This document shows positions 45,629 through 55,154 of a stretch of DNA of 64,000 bases, in pieces (the first letter of the stretch is position 1; every line of letters starts with the position of its first letter). Under the pieces are notes generated by a model. The model searched no databases. It was not told the origin of the DNA and saw only the letters and a list, made by a program, of their open reading frames with translations. The stretch spans positions 1 through 64,000 of the forward strand of contig RQOG01000006.1 of NCBI GenBank assembly GCA_003854985.1, read 5' to 3'. This DNA comes from Calditrichota bacterium (lineage in GTDB: Bacteria; Calditrichota; Calditrichia; Calditrichales; Calditrichaceae). Both the position numbers and the translations under genes were made by a program.

Positions 45629-46948
45629 TTGAAACGCTGGCGGCATATTCTTTTCTGGCTGATCGCGGTCATCATCGCGATTCTTGCTTTTTTTCTGTTC
45701 GTGCTCACACCATTGGATGATCAGTTTTCTCTTGGCCGGAGTGTCACGCAAATCTATTATGCGGATAATATTTCCGACGCTCACCAGAAAATGGTAGATG
45801 TCTTTAATCAGGAATATGCCGGAGAAATTGAGGTTATACCCGTTAATCTGCCGTTCAGCAAGTTTACAACAAACGAACGAAAAGAAATTTTAGCCCGCTC
45901 CCTGCGAAGTCAGAGCGAACATATTGATGTGTTTGCTGTGGATTTAATTTGGAGTCCCCGTTTTGCCAAATGGAGCGTTCCTCTTGATGACCATATTGGC
46001 AAAAACGTTTTAGATAATATTCATGAAAAAGCGTTAAAATCCTGTTATTTCAATGAAAAACTAGTGGCCATGCCTTTGTATCTGGATTTTGGCAACCTGT
46101 ATTATCGCAGGGATTTTATCCGCGAATTAAAAAACGGAGAAGAGATTGAACAAAAAATTCTGAACTCCATTACCTGGGAAGAACTGCTGAAATTAGGAGA
46201 AAAATTCCGGAACAAGGATATTCCGGTATATCTTTTTGCCGGCGATAAATTCGAAGGCCTGGTATGTAGTTTTCATGAAATGCTGTCCGACAGCGAAAGC
46301 GCAGAAATGTTTGACGGAGAGCAGGTTAATCTAAATACGCCGGCCGCCCGCAGAGGTCTGCAATTATTAGTTGATTTAATCTATAAATATAAACTAACGC
46401 CGCCCATCGTCACCGAATTTGACGAGTATAACAGTTATATCTATTCCAATATACACGATGCCCTGTTTCTGCGGGGATGGACGGGATTTCATAAACACTA
46501 TTTTAACGTAGTGCCCGATACGTCTAAGCTCAAAAACTTTCTCCTGGCGCCGCTGCCTCATTTTAAGGGGAATACGACTTCCAGTGTTTATGGCGGATGG
46601 AATCTGATGATATCGAAAAATTCGACGAAACAGGATGCGTGTCTGAAATTTTTGAAGTTTGCTTTCAGAAAAGACATTCAGCAGATTCTGTATGCTTTGG
46701 GCGGGTATATTCCCGTTAATAAAGAAGTCTATAATGACCATGAGTATATGGATAAGCATCAGGGATTAGCCTATATTCTAAAATTGTTTGAATGGGGCAG
46801 GCATCGCCCGTATAAGGAAAGCTATACCAAGATATCCGATATCATGTCCATCTACCTGCATAAGGCTCTTAAAAACGAGATGGGCGTTGAAGAAGCTTTA
46901 ATAACGGCATCTCAGGCCATTAATTCCCAGCGGGCATTTATCAAGTAG
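45629..46948 (+). CDS. Membrane-anchored extracellular solute-binding protein (sugar type)
   Basis: A 439-aa protein of the family 1 sugar-binding type (MalE/UgpB-like). Supporting segments are ADNISDAHQKMVDVFNQEY, DVFAVDLIWSPRFAKW, AMPLYLDFGNLYYRRD, DALFLRGWTG and VYGGWNLMISKNS. The N-terminal hydrophobic segment (about 8-29) has no clear lipobox or cleavage site, so it probably stays as a membrane anchor. No ABC permease or ATPase is near. Instead a histidine kinase starts 10 nt later, so I infer that it feeds ligand occupancy to that kinase. The start is TTG with a very strong ribosome binding site (GGGAGGTG). Confidence 0.85.
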   Translation: MKRWRHILFWLIAVIIAILAFFLFVLTPLDDQFSLGRSVTQIYYADNISDAHQKMVDVFNQEYAGEIEVIPVNLPFSKFTTNERKEILARSLRSQSEHIDVFAVDLIWSPRFAKWSVPLDDHIGKNVLDNIHEKALKSCYFNEKLVAMPLYLDFGNLYYRRDFIRELKNGEEIEQKILNSITWEELLKLGEKFRNKDIPVYLFAGDKFEGLVCSFHEMLSDSESAEMFDGEQVNLNTPAARRGLQLLVDLIYKYKLTPPIVTEFDEYNSYIYSNIHDALFLRGWTGFHKHYFNVVPDTSKLKNFLLAPLPHFKGNTTSSVYGGWNLMISKNSTKQDACLKFLKFAFRKDIQQILYALGGYIPVNKEVYNDHEYMDKHQGLAYILKLFEWGRHRPYKESYTKISDIMSIYLHKALKNEMGVEEALITASQAINSQRAFIK

Positions 46949-46958
46949 CGGTTGGATT

Positions 46959-48425
46959 ATGAACTTAAAAAAAACATTCGGTAAAGCTCATTTTCAATGG
47001 AAACATGTCATGGTGTTGTTCATAATCCTGATCGTTTTTCAACTGATCGTTTCCTATATTAATAAAGCATCGCTCGAAAATCTGATGATCGAAACCCAGG
47101 AGTGGTATAAAAGGGAATCCGCCGAACAATTGGCCAATCTGACTACTACTTCAGTTGAACTTATCCTGGAAACCAACAGTCTCAGCCGCACGGATTTTCG
47201 TGAAAATGAACAAACACTTATTCAGGCCTTTAATATTGTTCTTAATCAGCCTCTTCTGCAAAGAAATGTAGAAGATATGTGCGTGCTTCTTTCGTATCAG
47301 AATCAGGTTTATGCGATCGATAACGGAGCGGATTTATTCGAATATTTTTATAATAACCGTTTAACGCTTACCGACAGGATTTCGGCCCATGAACAAGCGG
47401 TTGAAAATTTTATCAAGGTTAAATCCCGTGTTTCAGGCGGAGAGGAGATCGTAAGTGTAAGTGAAGATCAGAAAATATTCCATGTTTACGTGCCGCTGGC
47501 CCCTTATGGCGAATATGTCGGAGCGGTATACCTAAGGGTAAAGCCCGATTTCACCTTCATTACCAATCAGGTTATTGTCAGCTATGAACAGACGGCTATT
47601 ATTTTTTCTGCATTGATACTTTTTGGTCTGATGGCCATGTTTTATATATCGTCCTTTACAATTCGTGAGAGAGACGAAACGCAGCAGCTTCTTTTTAAGG
47701 AAAGAGAAAACTATTTAAAGGACTCCATAAACCGCCAGAAGGAATCGCTTTTTACCAAAAGAATTTATCATACACACCATAAAGCTGAAAAAATTATGGG
47801 TTTTATTAAGGAGGATTTACGTTCGTTATCTAAAGACAACATTGAGGATATTAAATTCAGGACAACTCAGTATGCTAATTTTATATCCCGCGTTATTTAC
47901 GATATGAAATGGTATGATCCTCCTCTACAAACGATAAGAAACCCGTTGTTCAAAACCAATTTAAATAAAGTATTACGATTTATTGTTGATGCTATTTTTC
48001 TGCGGACTTCAAAAGCTGTTCAGGGAATTAATTTTTCAATGGATCTGGATGAGACCATTCCATCTATACAAATCAATGAATTTGTTATCTGGGAAATTAT
48101 TGAGCCTTTAATCCAGAATGCCATCGATCATAGCGGAACGAATAATATTACCATAAGCATAGGGACAAAACACAATGAAGAAGAAAACCGGTCTGTATTG
48201 ACCATTACGGATAATGGTAACGGCATTATCCCGGAATTATTACAGAGCAATGAAGATGGTTTAAAGAAGATGTTTCTCGAGAATATATCCACAAAATCGG
48301 AAGATAAAAATTCGGGCTACGGCTGTTATCTTTCTTATGAAATTGCCAAAAGGTGCGGCTGGACAATGGATGCGGAAAACACGGCTGAAGGCGGCGCGCG
48401 GATTACGTTATATATTCCGCATTAA
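46959..48425 (+). CDS. Sensor histidine kinase paired with the solute-binding protein
   Basis: A 488-aa membrane kinase with transmembrane helices at about 18-36 and 210-231 and a periplasmic domain of about 170 aa between them. A dimerisation helix carries the probable phospho-His in RIYHTHHKAEKIMGF (near 272-275). The ATPase domain has IQNAIDHS, DNGNGI and GYGCYLSYEIAKR as N, G1 and G2 boxes. The H-box is unlike the usual HExxP form. It lies between the solute-binding protein and a sigma-54 response regulator, giving a compact ligand-to-promoter path. Contact between its periplasmic domain and the binding protein is inferred. Confidence 0.87.
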   Translation: MNLKKTFGKAHFQWKHVMVLFIILIVFQLIVSYINKASLENLMIETQEWYKRESAEQLANLTTTSVELILETNSLSRTDFRENEQTLIQAFNIVLNQPLLQRNVEDMCVLLSYQNQVYAIDNGADLFEYFYNNRLTLTDRISAHEQAVENFIKVKSRVSGGEEIVSVSEDQKIFHVYVPLAPYGEYVGAVYLRVKPDFTFITNQVIVSYEQTAIIFSALILFGLMAMFYISSFTIRERDETQQLLFKERENYLKDSINRQKESLFTKRIYHTHHKAEKIMGFIKEDLRSLSKDNIEDIKFRTTQYANFISRVIYDMKWYDPPLQTIRNPLFKTNLNKVLRFIVDAIFLRTSKAVQGINFSMDLDETIPSIQINEFVIWEIIEPLIQNAIDHSGTNNITISIGTKHNEEENRSVLTITDNGNGIIPELLQSNEDGLKKMFLENISTKSEDKNSGYGCYLSYEIAKRCGWTMDAENTAEGGARITLYIPH

Positions 48426-48498
48426 GGACAGGTATGTTTATTATGAATAAACTGATATAATCTAAAAAATTACAAAAATAACATCACGCAGGGTTTTT

Positions 48499-49944
48499 AT
48501 GATCTTTTCTAAAAATATAAATTTATTGGTGATAGAAGATGAGGATTATGACGTTCATCGAATAAGGAAAACGATTGAACCGTTTAAAGGACAGATTTTA
48601 ATTCAGGATGTGGTAGCGGATGGCAATGCCGCTTTGGAACTGCTGGAAAAGAAGAAAAGGAAATATGATGTTATCATAATGGATTATCAAATTGTCGGCG
48701 GTCTTTCCGGTGAACGTTTAATTACCAGAATAAAAGAAATATACCCGAGTATTCAGATTATTGTAGTGACCAAAAAAACCGTCAACATATCCGATTTTGA
48801 TTTTGCCAACCGTTTGATCGAAGCGGGAGCAATGTGGTATTGCACCAAATATCCCGGGGATATTGATGAATATATCTACCAGCCTACCGATTTTATTTTA
48901 TCGATCTTCAATGCCTATGAAAAAAAACAATTGGCGGAAGAATCCCTAAAAACTAGTCATAAATTAAAACTTTCCATCGAAGATATTTTAAAAGAAAAAC
49001 AAATAGTCGGCTGCTCTGATACCATCCAAAAAATGCGGATGCAGATAGAAAAGGCGGCTAAACAGGACGCTACGGTTATAATTTACGGGGCTTCCGGAAC
49101 AGGAAAGGAATTAGTCGCTACACATATTCACTATCTCAGTAAACGTAAATTTGAAAAATTTGTGGTTATTAACGGCGGCAGTCTGCCGGACGATTTAATT
49201 GAAAGTGAGTTGTTCGGTTTTGAAAGGGGCTCTTTTACCGGTGCCAATTCCACAAAAGCCGGTTTGTTCGAAGTGGCGGACCATGGCACGATTTTTTTAG
49301 ACGAAGTGGGTGAATTGCCGCCCTCTGCACAGGTTAAGTTATTAAGAGTTCTGCAGGAAGGAGAATTGGACAAAATCGGAAGGATTGATAAAGTTAAAGT
49401 GGATGTACGTATTATTGCCGCAACAAACAGAGATTTACATCAGGCTATTGAAGAAAAATCATTTAGAGAAGATCTTTTTTACCGGTTGAATGTAGTTAAT
49501 ATTCATGTACCTACGCTTAAGGAAAGAAGAGAAGATATTCCCTTGCTGCTCGATTATTTTTTACAGCAATTCTGCCGGAAAATGAACTTTCCTGTTCCCG
49601 AAATCGATAAAAAAGCTTTGGAATATCTTGTACAGTATGACTGGCCCGGAAATGTGCGACAGCTTCAGAATGTAATTCAGCGATTACTCTTTTTGTCTGA
49701 AGGCAAAATAAAACCTGCTGATGTTGAAAATGCATTCGGGCCTAAAAACGCTAAACCGCAAAAAATGACGGAACTATGGGATGAAAATAACCTGCTGCCC
49801 TGGAAAGAAATAGAGAAAGAGATGAAGCGGCGTTATTTTTCCGTTGTCAGGGAAAAATCTAAATCCGATGCCGATGCCGCCAGAATTCTAGGCCTGGCTC
49901 CGCCCAATTTTTACAGAATGTGCAAAGAACTGGGACTGAAATGA
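48499..49944 (+). CDS. Sigma-54-dependent response regulator (NtrC family)
   Basis: A 481-aa protein with the classic three parts. The receiver (about 5-130) has acidic IEDED, phospho-Asp in VIIMDYQ, Thr in VVTKKT and Lys in CTKYPG. The AAA+ domain (about 170-400) has Walker A GASGTGKE, Walker B GTIFLDEVGE and the sigma-54 contact loop GSFTGA (Ser for the usual Ala). The Fis-type helix-turn-helix (about 445-481) reads DADAARILGLAPPNFYRMC. It should activate sigma-54 RNA polymerase at promoters with -24/-12 boxes; two strong matches lie 270 and 1920 nt downstream of its stop. Confidence 0.93.
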   Translation: MIFSKNINLLVIEDEDYDVHRIRKTIEPFKGQILIQDVVADGNAALELLEKKKRKYDVIIMDYQIVGGLSGERLITRIKEIYPSIQIIVVTKKTVNISDFDFANRLIEAGAMWYCTKYPGDIDEYIYQPTDFILSIFNAYEKKQLAEESLKTSHKLKLSIEDILKEKQIVGCSDTIQKMRMQIEKAAKQDATVIIYGASGTGKELVATHIHYLSKRKFEKFVVINGGSLPDDLIESELFGFERGSFTGANSTKAGLFEVADHGTIFLDEVGELPPSAQVKLLRVLQEGELDKIGRIDKVKVDVRIIAATNRDLHQAIEEKSFREDLFYRLNVVNIHVPTLKERREDIPLLLDYFLQQFCRKMNFPVPEIDKKALEYLVQYDWPGNVRQLQNVIQRLLFLSEGKIKPADVENAFGPKNAKPQKMTELWDENNLLPWKEIEKEMKRRYFSVVREKSKSDADAARILGLAPPNFYRMCKELGLK

Positions 49945-50037
49945 AAGTTTTTAAACGTTTATTTACTCTACTCGTTTATCTGTAAATCCCATTGCCCTGT
50001 TTTTATCAGGTCATTTCTTATTATTTTAATAATGTGA

Positions 50038-50056
50038 TTTTATCAGAATGATAAAA
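50038..50056. promoter_or_regulatory. Candidate enhancer site for the sigma-54 activator
   Basis: TTTTATCA-GAA-TGATAAAA is a perfect 8-bp inverted repeat about 160 nt before the -24 box, the usual distance for NtrC-type binding sites. The core TTATCA/TGATAA also appears before the second sigma-54 promoter. Confidence 0.45.
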
Positions 50057-50212
50057 AAACTGCAATCTGTTTTATTTATTAAAGCAATCCGGTTTATCAT
50101 TACAAAAATTTTTTAGTGTATCATTTTAAATAAAAAATATGAGTTGGCTATTATCCCTTAATAGTTATTAATACTCTAACTGATATGAACAATTCTGCAT
50201 TGTGTCTCCTGC

Positions 50213-50228
50213 TGGCATATAATATGCT
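50213..50228 (+). promoter_or_regulatory. Sigma-54 (-24/-12) promoter before the symporter
   Basis: TGGCATATAATATGCT has GG at 50214-50215 and GC at 50226-50227 with exactly 10 nt between. It keeps TGGCA and TGC of the consensus, with one change (ATGC for TTGC). Transcription should begin near 50238, about 25 nt before the likely start of translation. Confidence 0.75.
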
Positions 50229-50263
50229 TTTATCTCTAAAAAAATTACGATCACTGGAGAAGG

Positions 50264-51718
50264 ATTACGGGTAATTTTGCTATAGATATTGGTATAATCG
50301 GGCTGTTTATTGCCGTTCTTTTTGGGGCAATCTTTTTTTGGGGTTCACGTGATGATTCGACGACTCATAGTTATTTTTTAGCCGGGCAAAATTCCGGTTG
50401 GATAAAATCCGGTCTCGCAATCTTTAACAGTGGATTTATTAATTATATTGTCGGATTGCTCTTAGCGGGTGTACTTTTTAAGATCGATTTGGTATTAATC
50501 ATCGTTTACTCTTTTTGTTATTTTGTTTGTTTTTATATATATCTGAGATCTCTTAATTCCTTTGATGATAAAAGCAGCAAAATAAAAAAAATATTAGCCG
50601 CAACCGATCAGCGGAAAAAAATAAACAGTATTCTATTTGCCTGGAATTCTGTTATCCGCCTTGTAATTATCATATCTGCTGTCCAGGTTTTTCTGCATCA
50701 GATCATTACTATTAATTTATTTGCGCTTGTAGTATTTGTAACCGTTTTCACAGGATTGTATGTAATTATTGGCGGAATGAATACGGTCATCGCTTCACAA
50801 GCGGTGCAAGGCTTTATTATAGTATTAACGATAGCCACAGGTTTGTTTTTATCGGTCTTTCTGGATTCCGGTAACTATGGGATTTATATCAATGAGGTGT
50901 TTTCTGCCGGTCAGTTTGATATATTATTTCATAAAGTCCTTTATTTTGTCACGCTTGTTTTATTTCTGTTGATTATAAGTATATGGAATTTGGCTGCTGA
51001 TCTAAGCATGGTACAGAAAGTTATAAGCGGTAGAAATTCCGGAAAAAGCGGGTATTTAAATTCGAGTCTTCTGGCCGTAATCCTGCTTTTAATATACATA
51101 GTTACCATGATTATTGCTTATTATAATACCGGATTTAATATGCAGGTTTTGGAAAAAATTTTAATATTAAATAATGGAATATTAGGTTTAATTACCATCT
51201 TGTGTATGTCGTTGATGATGATAGTAATCGCAGACGCTTTGATAGGCAGCGGAACGCTTTTCATATCTCATTTGAACCGAATGCAGGTTGAATTTCACAG
51301 CGAAAACAGAGCCATTTTATCTGGCAGATTAATCATGCTGTTACTGGTGGTTATAACAATGACCCTTGCGCCATTTTATCTTTTACTGTATAAAAATGGT
51401 TTAGTGTATATAGCTATGCTTGTTTTATATATCGGCTGGCCTGCTCTTATTTCAACGCTGATGATAAAACAACAGAAGTTTCAATTGCTTATTGTGGGCG
51501 TTGGTACCATTCTGGTAATAATTAGAATTGCTTTAGAGATTGTTGCCGGTTACCAGAATGAATTTGCCAGGTATATCTATCTGGTAAATCTTTTTGATGT
51601 ACTGTTTCCCTCTTTAGTAGTAATTATTACTTCTCTACTTATTCATAAAACCAGAGAATATAAAACTGCTTCAAAAATTCTTATCGGGCATCAGCCTGCC
51701 GACGGGATTAAAGCCTGA
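50264..51718 (+). CDS. Sodium:solute symporter family protein, no canonical start codon
   Basis: About 484 aa with roughly 12-13 transmembrane helices. SSS features are AIDIGIIGLFIAVLFGAIFF (helix 1), YFLAGQNSGW, GGMNTVIASQAVQGFIIVL and DLSMVQKVISGRN. It imports a sugar or other small solute with sodium. The frame is open from 50236. Helix 1 is coded before any ATG, GTG or TTG; the first of these, TTG at 50456, would remove helix 1 and the conserved YFLAG motif. ATT at 50264, 4 nt after GGAG, is the best-placed start. A sequencing error or frameshift is the alternative. Confidence 0.75.
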   Translation: MTGNFAIDIGIIGLFIAVLFGAIFFWGSRDDSTTHSYFLAGQNSGWIKSGLAIFNSGFINYIVGLLLAGVLFKIDLVLIIVYSFCYFVCFYIYLRSLNSFDDKSSKIKKILAATDQRKKINSILFAWNSVIRLVIIISAVQVFLHQIITINLFALVVFVTVFTGLYVIIGGMNTVIASQAVQGFIIVLTIATGLFLSVFLDSGNYGIYINEVFSAGQFDILFHKVLYFVTLVLFLLIISIWNLAADLSMVQKVISGRNSGKSGYLNSSLLAVILLLIYIVTMIIAYYNTGFNMQVLEKILILNNGILGLITILCMSLMMIVIADALIGSGTLFISHLNRMQVEFHSENRAILSGRLIMLLLVVITMTLAPFYLLLYKNGLVYIAMLVLYIGWPALISTLMIKQQKFQLLIVGVGTILVIIRIALEIVAGYQNEFARYIYLVNLFDVLFPSLVVIITSLLIHKTREYKTASKILIGHQPADGIKA

Positions 51719-51774
51719 TGAGATTAGAAAATCGTGTTCATATTGTCTGAAAATGATTATTAAAATAATAATAT

Positions 51775-51822
51775 GTTATCAAAATAATAATTTGTATTGA
51801 TTGTTTTTATAATAATGATAAC
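51775..51822. promoter_or_regulatory. Paired half-sites GTTATCA ... TGATAAC before the receptor promoter
   Basis: GTTATCA (51775-51781) and its exact complement TGATAAC (51816-51822) lie about 87 and 46 nt before the -24 box. The centre-to-centre distance of 41 nt is near four helical turns. The core matches the inverted repeat at 50038-50056, so both may bind the sigma-54 activator. AT-rich context makes chance matches possible. Confidence 0.4.
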
Positions 51823-51866
51823 TGTCAAGTAAGGAGAATCCCGCATATTAATGCAAATAAAGCCAT

Positions 51867-51882
51867 TGGTATGCAAATTGCA
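51867..51882 (+). promoter_or_regulatory. Sigma-54 (-24/-12) promoter before the TonB-receptor operon
   Basis: TTGGTATGCAAATTGCA has GG at 51868-51869 and GC at 51880-51881, exactly 10 nt apart, with TTGCA intact at -12. The predicted transcription start near 51893 leaves a leader of about 55 nt. Confidence 0.75.
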
Positions 51883-51947
51883 AAATGCTCTCCGATAAAA
51901 TATAGAATAGACTTAATAATGATATATAAAAAACTGGAGAATTATTT

Positions 51948-54900
51948 ATGATCAAAAATAATTACCGTCTTTTATTAAGCATCTCTCTTCTCCTCCTGAT
52001 ATGTGTGGGGTTTTTACTGGCCGGAACGACGGGGAAAATTTCCGGGCGCATTGTTGACAAGCAGACCGGAGAACCGATCCCCGGAGCTAATGTCATTATT
52101 CCCGGGACATTTTTAGGTGCTGCAACAGATTTGGATGGCTATTATACCATTCTTCGCGTATCGCCAGGTCTTCATATAGTTGAAGCGTCTATGGTGGGAT
52201 ATAAAAAGATAACCATTACCGACGTCCGTGTGCAGATTGATCAAACGGCTACTGTAAACTTTGAATTTGAGTCGGAAATCATGGCGGGAGAAGAAATTGT
52301 TATCGTTGCAGAACGGGATAGGATTAAAGATGATGTTGCCACAAGCGTATCCGCTATTACACCGCAGGAAATAAATGCGCTACCGATGACAGATATTACC
52401 AGCGTAATCAGCCTGGAAGCCGGTATTGAAGACGGACTGGTTATAAGAGGCGCTGACCCGAATCAATCGCTTTTTCAGATTGACGGTATTACCATGCGCG
52501 ATCCCAGAAACAATAAACCCATTACCAGCATAGCTATAAGTGGTATCCAGGAAGTCTCCGTGGAGAGAGGCGGTTTTAATGCGGAATACGGACAGGTTAG
52601 AGCCGGCATTGTTAACACCGTAACCAAAGATGGCAGTAAGGATAAGTATTATCTGAATCTGATTGGGCGTCACAGCCCGCCGACGCCAAAGCATTTTGGT
52701 ATCTCAGTTTACGATCCGAATTCAATGTGGAACAGGCCGTATCTGGATCCCGATGTATGCTGGGTCGGGACCAGGAATGGTGCCTGGGATGAATATACGC
52801 AAAGGCAGTATCCTGATTTTGTAGGTTGGAATGAAATTTCCAAGAAGACATTGGAAGACGGCGATCCGAATAATGATTTAAGTCCTGCGGCCGCCCAAGA
52901 GGTATGGAAATGGGAGAGACGCCGGCAGCCGGTTACGGATGAACCCGATTATAATATCGATATGGGATTTGGCGGTCCCGTTCCGTTGATTGGCGAACAA
53001 CTTGGAGATCTCAGGTTTTTTGCCACCTATAAAAAAGAACGTGAGATGCTGTTAATCCCATTGAGCAGGGACGATTATGTGGATCAGTTCTTCAGCCTGA
53101 AATTTAATTCTGATATTAATAGTAAAATGCGTTTAATGGTATCCGGAATGTATGGGCTGATTAACACAGTAGCGGTAAATGAAGCGGATAAACAGTTTAC
53201 CGGACCAGGCTGGGGAATTTCTGCGGCCGCTGTTCCCTGGAGTCCGACAGAATTTTTACGTTACCCTTTTGATATTGCCAGAATTACTGCGGAGACAAGA
53301 CCGGGGCGTATCTATGGAGACGGCTGGTATTCGGTTTCAGAAATCGGTCATTATGTGTTTGCCGCCAAGTTATCGCATACATTAAGCAGCAGCACCTATT
53401 ATGATGCGCAGATTGAGCATGTTTACCGGGATTATAATACTGGTCCCATCAGAATCAGAGATTATGCAGAAAATTATGAAGTTGTACCCGGATATTATGT
53501 TGATGAAGCGCCATTTGGCTTCAGCCCGGCCATGGATGGCGGTATTACGGGGATGTTTTTTGGCGGCCACACATCCACGGCGCGTGATAAAAGCAAAATA
53601 TCCTCAACAACCTTTAAAGTCGATTTAAATTCACAGTTTAACCGAGAGAATTTATTGAAAGCTGGCGTGGAATTCGTTTATTATAACCTGGGTTTTGATT
53701 TTGGCTATGTTCACGAGGGCTTGAACGATATAAGTTATACCAAAACTTCCAAATTTCCATATCGCGGCGCTTTATACGTTCAGGATAAATTTGAAGCCCT
53801 GGGTTTTATCTTAAATGCCGGCGTGAGACTGGATTTTACAAATTCAAATACCAAATGGATAGAACCGGAAGACATATATGATAAAAATTTTTATTCAGTC
53901 AACTATGATCCTGAGGGCGAGTACCGAATTATAGATTCAAAATTTGATTATTCATTAAGTCCGCGTCTGGGCATTTCCCATCCGATTACAGAAAAGTCAA
54001 AATTATTTTTCAATTACGGGCATTTTAAACAAATGCCGGTGTATGAGGAATTGCTTCGTATCAGCCGGACCGGTTCCGGGCAGATTGCAAATATTGGCGA
54101 TCCTAATTTACTTCAGGCAAAAACGGTGGCCTACGAACTTGGCTATGATCATGTTATTGCAGAAAACTTCCTGTTGCAATTGGCGGCTTATTACAGGGAT
54201 ATAAGCGGGCAGCAGAGTTATACGTCAATTTTAAATCAAAGAGGAGATGTTTCTTACCGAAAAGCTAATAATAATTCTTATGAAGATGTGCGCGGCGCTG
54301 AAATAACGATCCGGAGAAACACAGGACGATGGGTGCGTGGTTTTGTGAATTATACTTACCAGGTGGGAACAAGTGGATTTTTTGGTTTGAACCAGATTTA
54401 TGAAGACCGTTCGGAACAAAATCTATATAACCGTCAGACGGGCAATCAGTATCAAAGAAAACCCACGCCTCAGCCTTATGCCAGATTGGTTTTGACGTTT
54501 TTTACTCCATCCGATTTTGGCCCGGAAGTTGGTTCGATTAACATTTTTAGCGATATATCGCTGAATGTATTAGGCGATTATAAGGCGGGTGAACATCTCA
54601 CGTATAATCCTCTTTCTGCGCCGGGAATTCAAAATAATGTGGAGGTAACGGATTATTATAAATTGGATTTCAGATTTAGCAAAACCTTTGATTTTGATAA
54701 GATCAAGGCGGCTTTTTTTGTGGATTTGTACAATGCCTTGGATTTGAAGAGGCTGTCCGGCGCCAGTTTTTATAGTATCCATGATCAGAACTATTACCTG
54801 GAATCTTTACATCTTCCTGCCAGTCCGGCCTATAAGAATATTCCCGGAGATGACAGGATAGGCGATTACCGGGCGACCGGCGTGGTTTTTCAGCCTATTG

Positions 54901-55133
54901 AACAATTAGGTATGATCGATCCTGCTCAGATGAAAGCGGGGGTAATATATTATTCAGCCGGCAACTATTTCGAACTGGATGATACCGGTTTAAATGCTGT
55001 GCAAGTCAATCACAATAAAATGCAGAAAATACTGGATGATAAAGCCTATATCGATATGCCGAATAATACTTCATTTAGTTTTTTAGATCCCAGACAAATC
55101 TTTTTTGGGATAAAGCTGACATTTGATTTTTAG
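51948..55133 (+). CDS. TonB-dependent receptor, first gene of the sigma-54-driven operon
   Basis: A 1061-aa outer-membrane receptor. A signal peptide (about 1-25) is followed by a carboxypeptidase-regulatory-like domain at about 28-115 (GKISGRIVDKQTGEPIPGAN). The plug lies at about 125-230 (TSVISLEAGIEDGLVIRGAD, FQIDGITMRDP, GGFNAEYGQVRAGIVN). A long barrel ends in FFGIKLTFDF. The plug sequence is of the type common in Calditrichota and Ignavibacteria. There is no SusD gene; the four genes after it probably supply surface partners. Start: CTGGAGAA before the ATG. Confidence 0.9.
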   Translation: MIKNNYRLLLSISLLLLICVGFLLAGTTGKISGRIVDKQTGEPIPGANVIIPGTFLGAATDLDGYYTILRVSPGLHIVEASMVGYKKITITDVRVQIDQTATVNFEFESEIMAGEEIVIVAERDRIKDDVATSVSAITPQEINALPMTDITSVISLEAGIEDGLVIRGADPNQSLFQIDGITMRDPRNNKPITSIAISGIQEVSVERGGFNAEYGQVRAGIVNTVTKDGSKDKYYLNLIGRHSPPTPKHFGISVYDPNSMWNRPYLDPDVCWVGTRNGAWDEYTQRQYPDFVGWNEISKKTLEDGDPNNDLSPAAAQEVWKWERRRQPVTDEPDYNIDMGFGGPVPLIGEQLGDLRFFATYKKEREMLLIPLSRDDYVDQFFSLKFNSDINSKMRLMVSGMYGLINTVAVNEADKQFTGPGWGISAAAVPWSPTEFLRYPFDIARITAETRPGRIYGDGWYSVSEIGHYVFAAKLSHTLSSSTYYDAQIEHVYRDYNTGPIRIRDYAENYEVVPGYYVDEAPFGFSPAMDGGITGMFFGGHTSTARDKSKISSTTFKVDLNSQFNRENLLKAGVEFVYYNLGFDFGYVHEGLNDISYTKTSKFPYRGALYVQDKFEALGFILNAGVRLDFTNSNTKWIEPEDIYDKNFYSVNYDPEGEYRIIDSKFDYSLSPRLGISHPITEKSKLFFNYGHFKQMPVYEELLRISRTGSGQIANIGDPNLLQAKTVAYELGYDHVIAENFLLQLAAYYRDISGQQSYTSILNQRGDVSYRKANNNSYEDVRGAEITIRRNTGRWVRGFVNYTYQVGTSGFFGLNQIYEDRSEQNLYNRQTGNQYQRKPTPQPYARLVLTFFTPSDFGPEVGSINIFSDISLNVLGDYKAGEHLTYNPLSAPGIQNNVEVTDYYKLDFRFSKTFDFDKIKAAFFVDLYNALDLKRLSGASFYSIHDQNYYLESLHLPASPAYKNIPGDDRIGDYRATGVVFQPIEQLGMIDPAQMKAGVIYYSAGNYFELDDTGLNAVQVNHNKMQKILDDKAYIDMPNNTSFSFLDPRQIFFGIKLTFDF

Positions 55134-55154
55134 ATAATATTTAAGAGAGGCGCT

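Larger units (their letters stand above)
49945..50263. other. Regulatory region between the sigma-54 activator and the symporter
   Basis: AT-rich with no gene. It holds an inverted repeat built on TTATCA and at least three further TTATCA or TATCATT half-sites between 49998 and 50131, then a sigma-54 promoter at 50213-50228 and GGAG at 50256. Confidence 0.6.
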
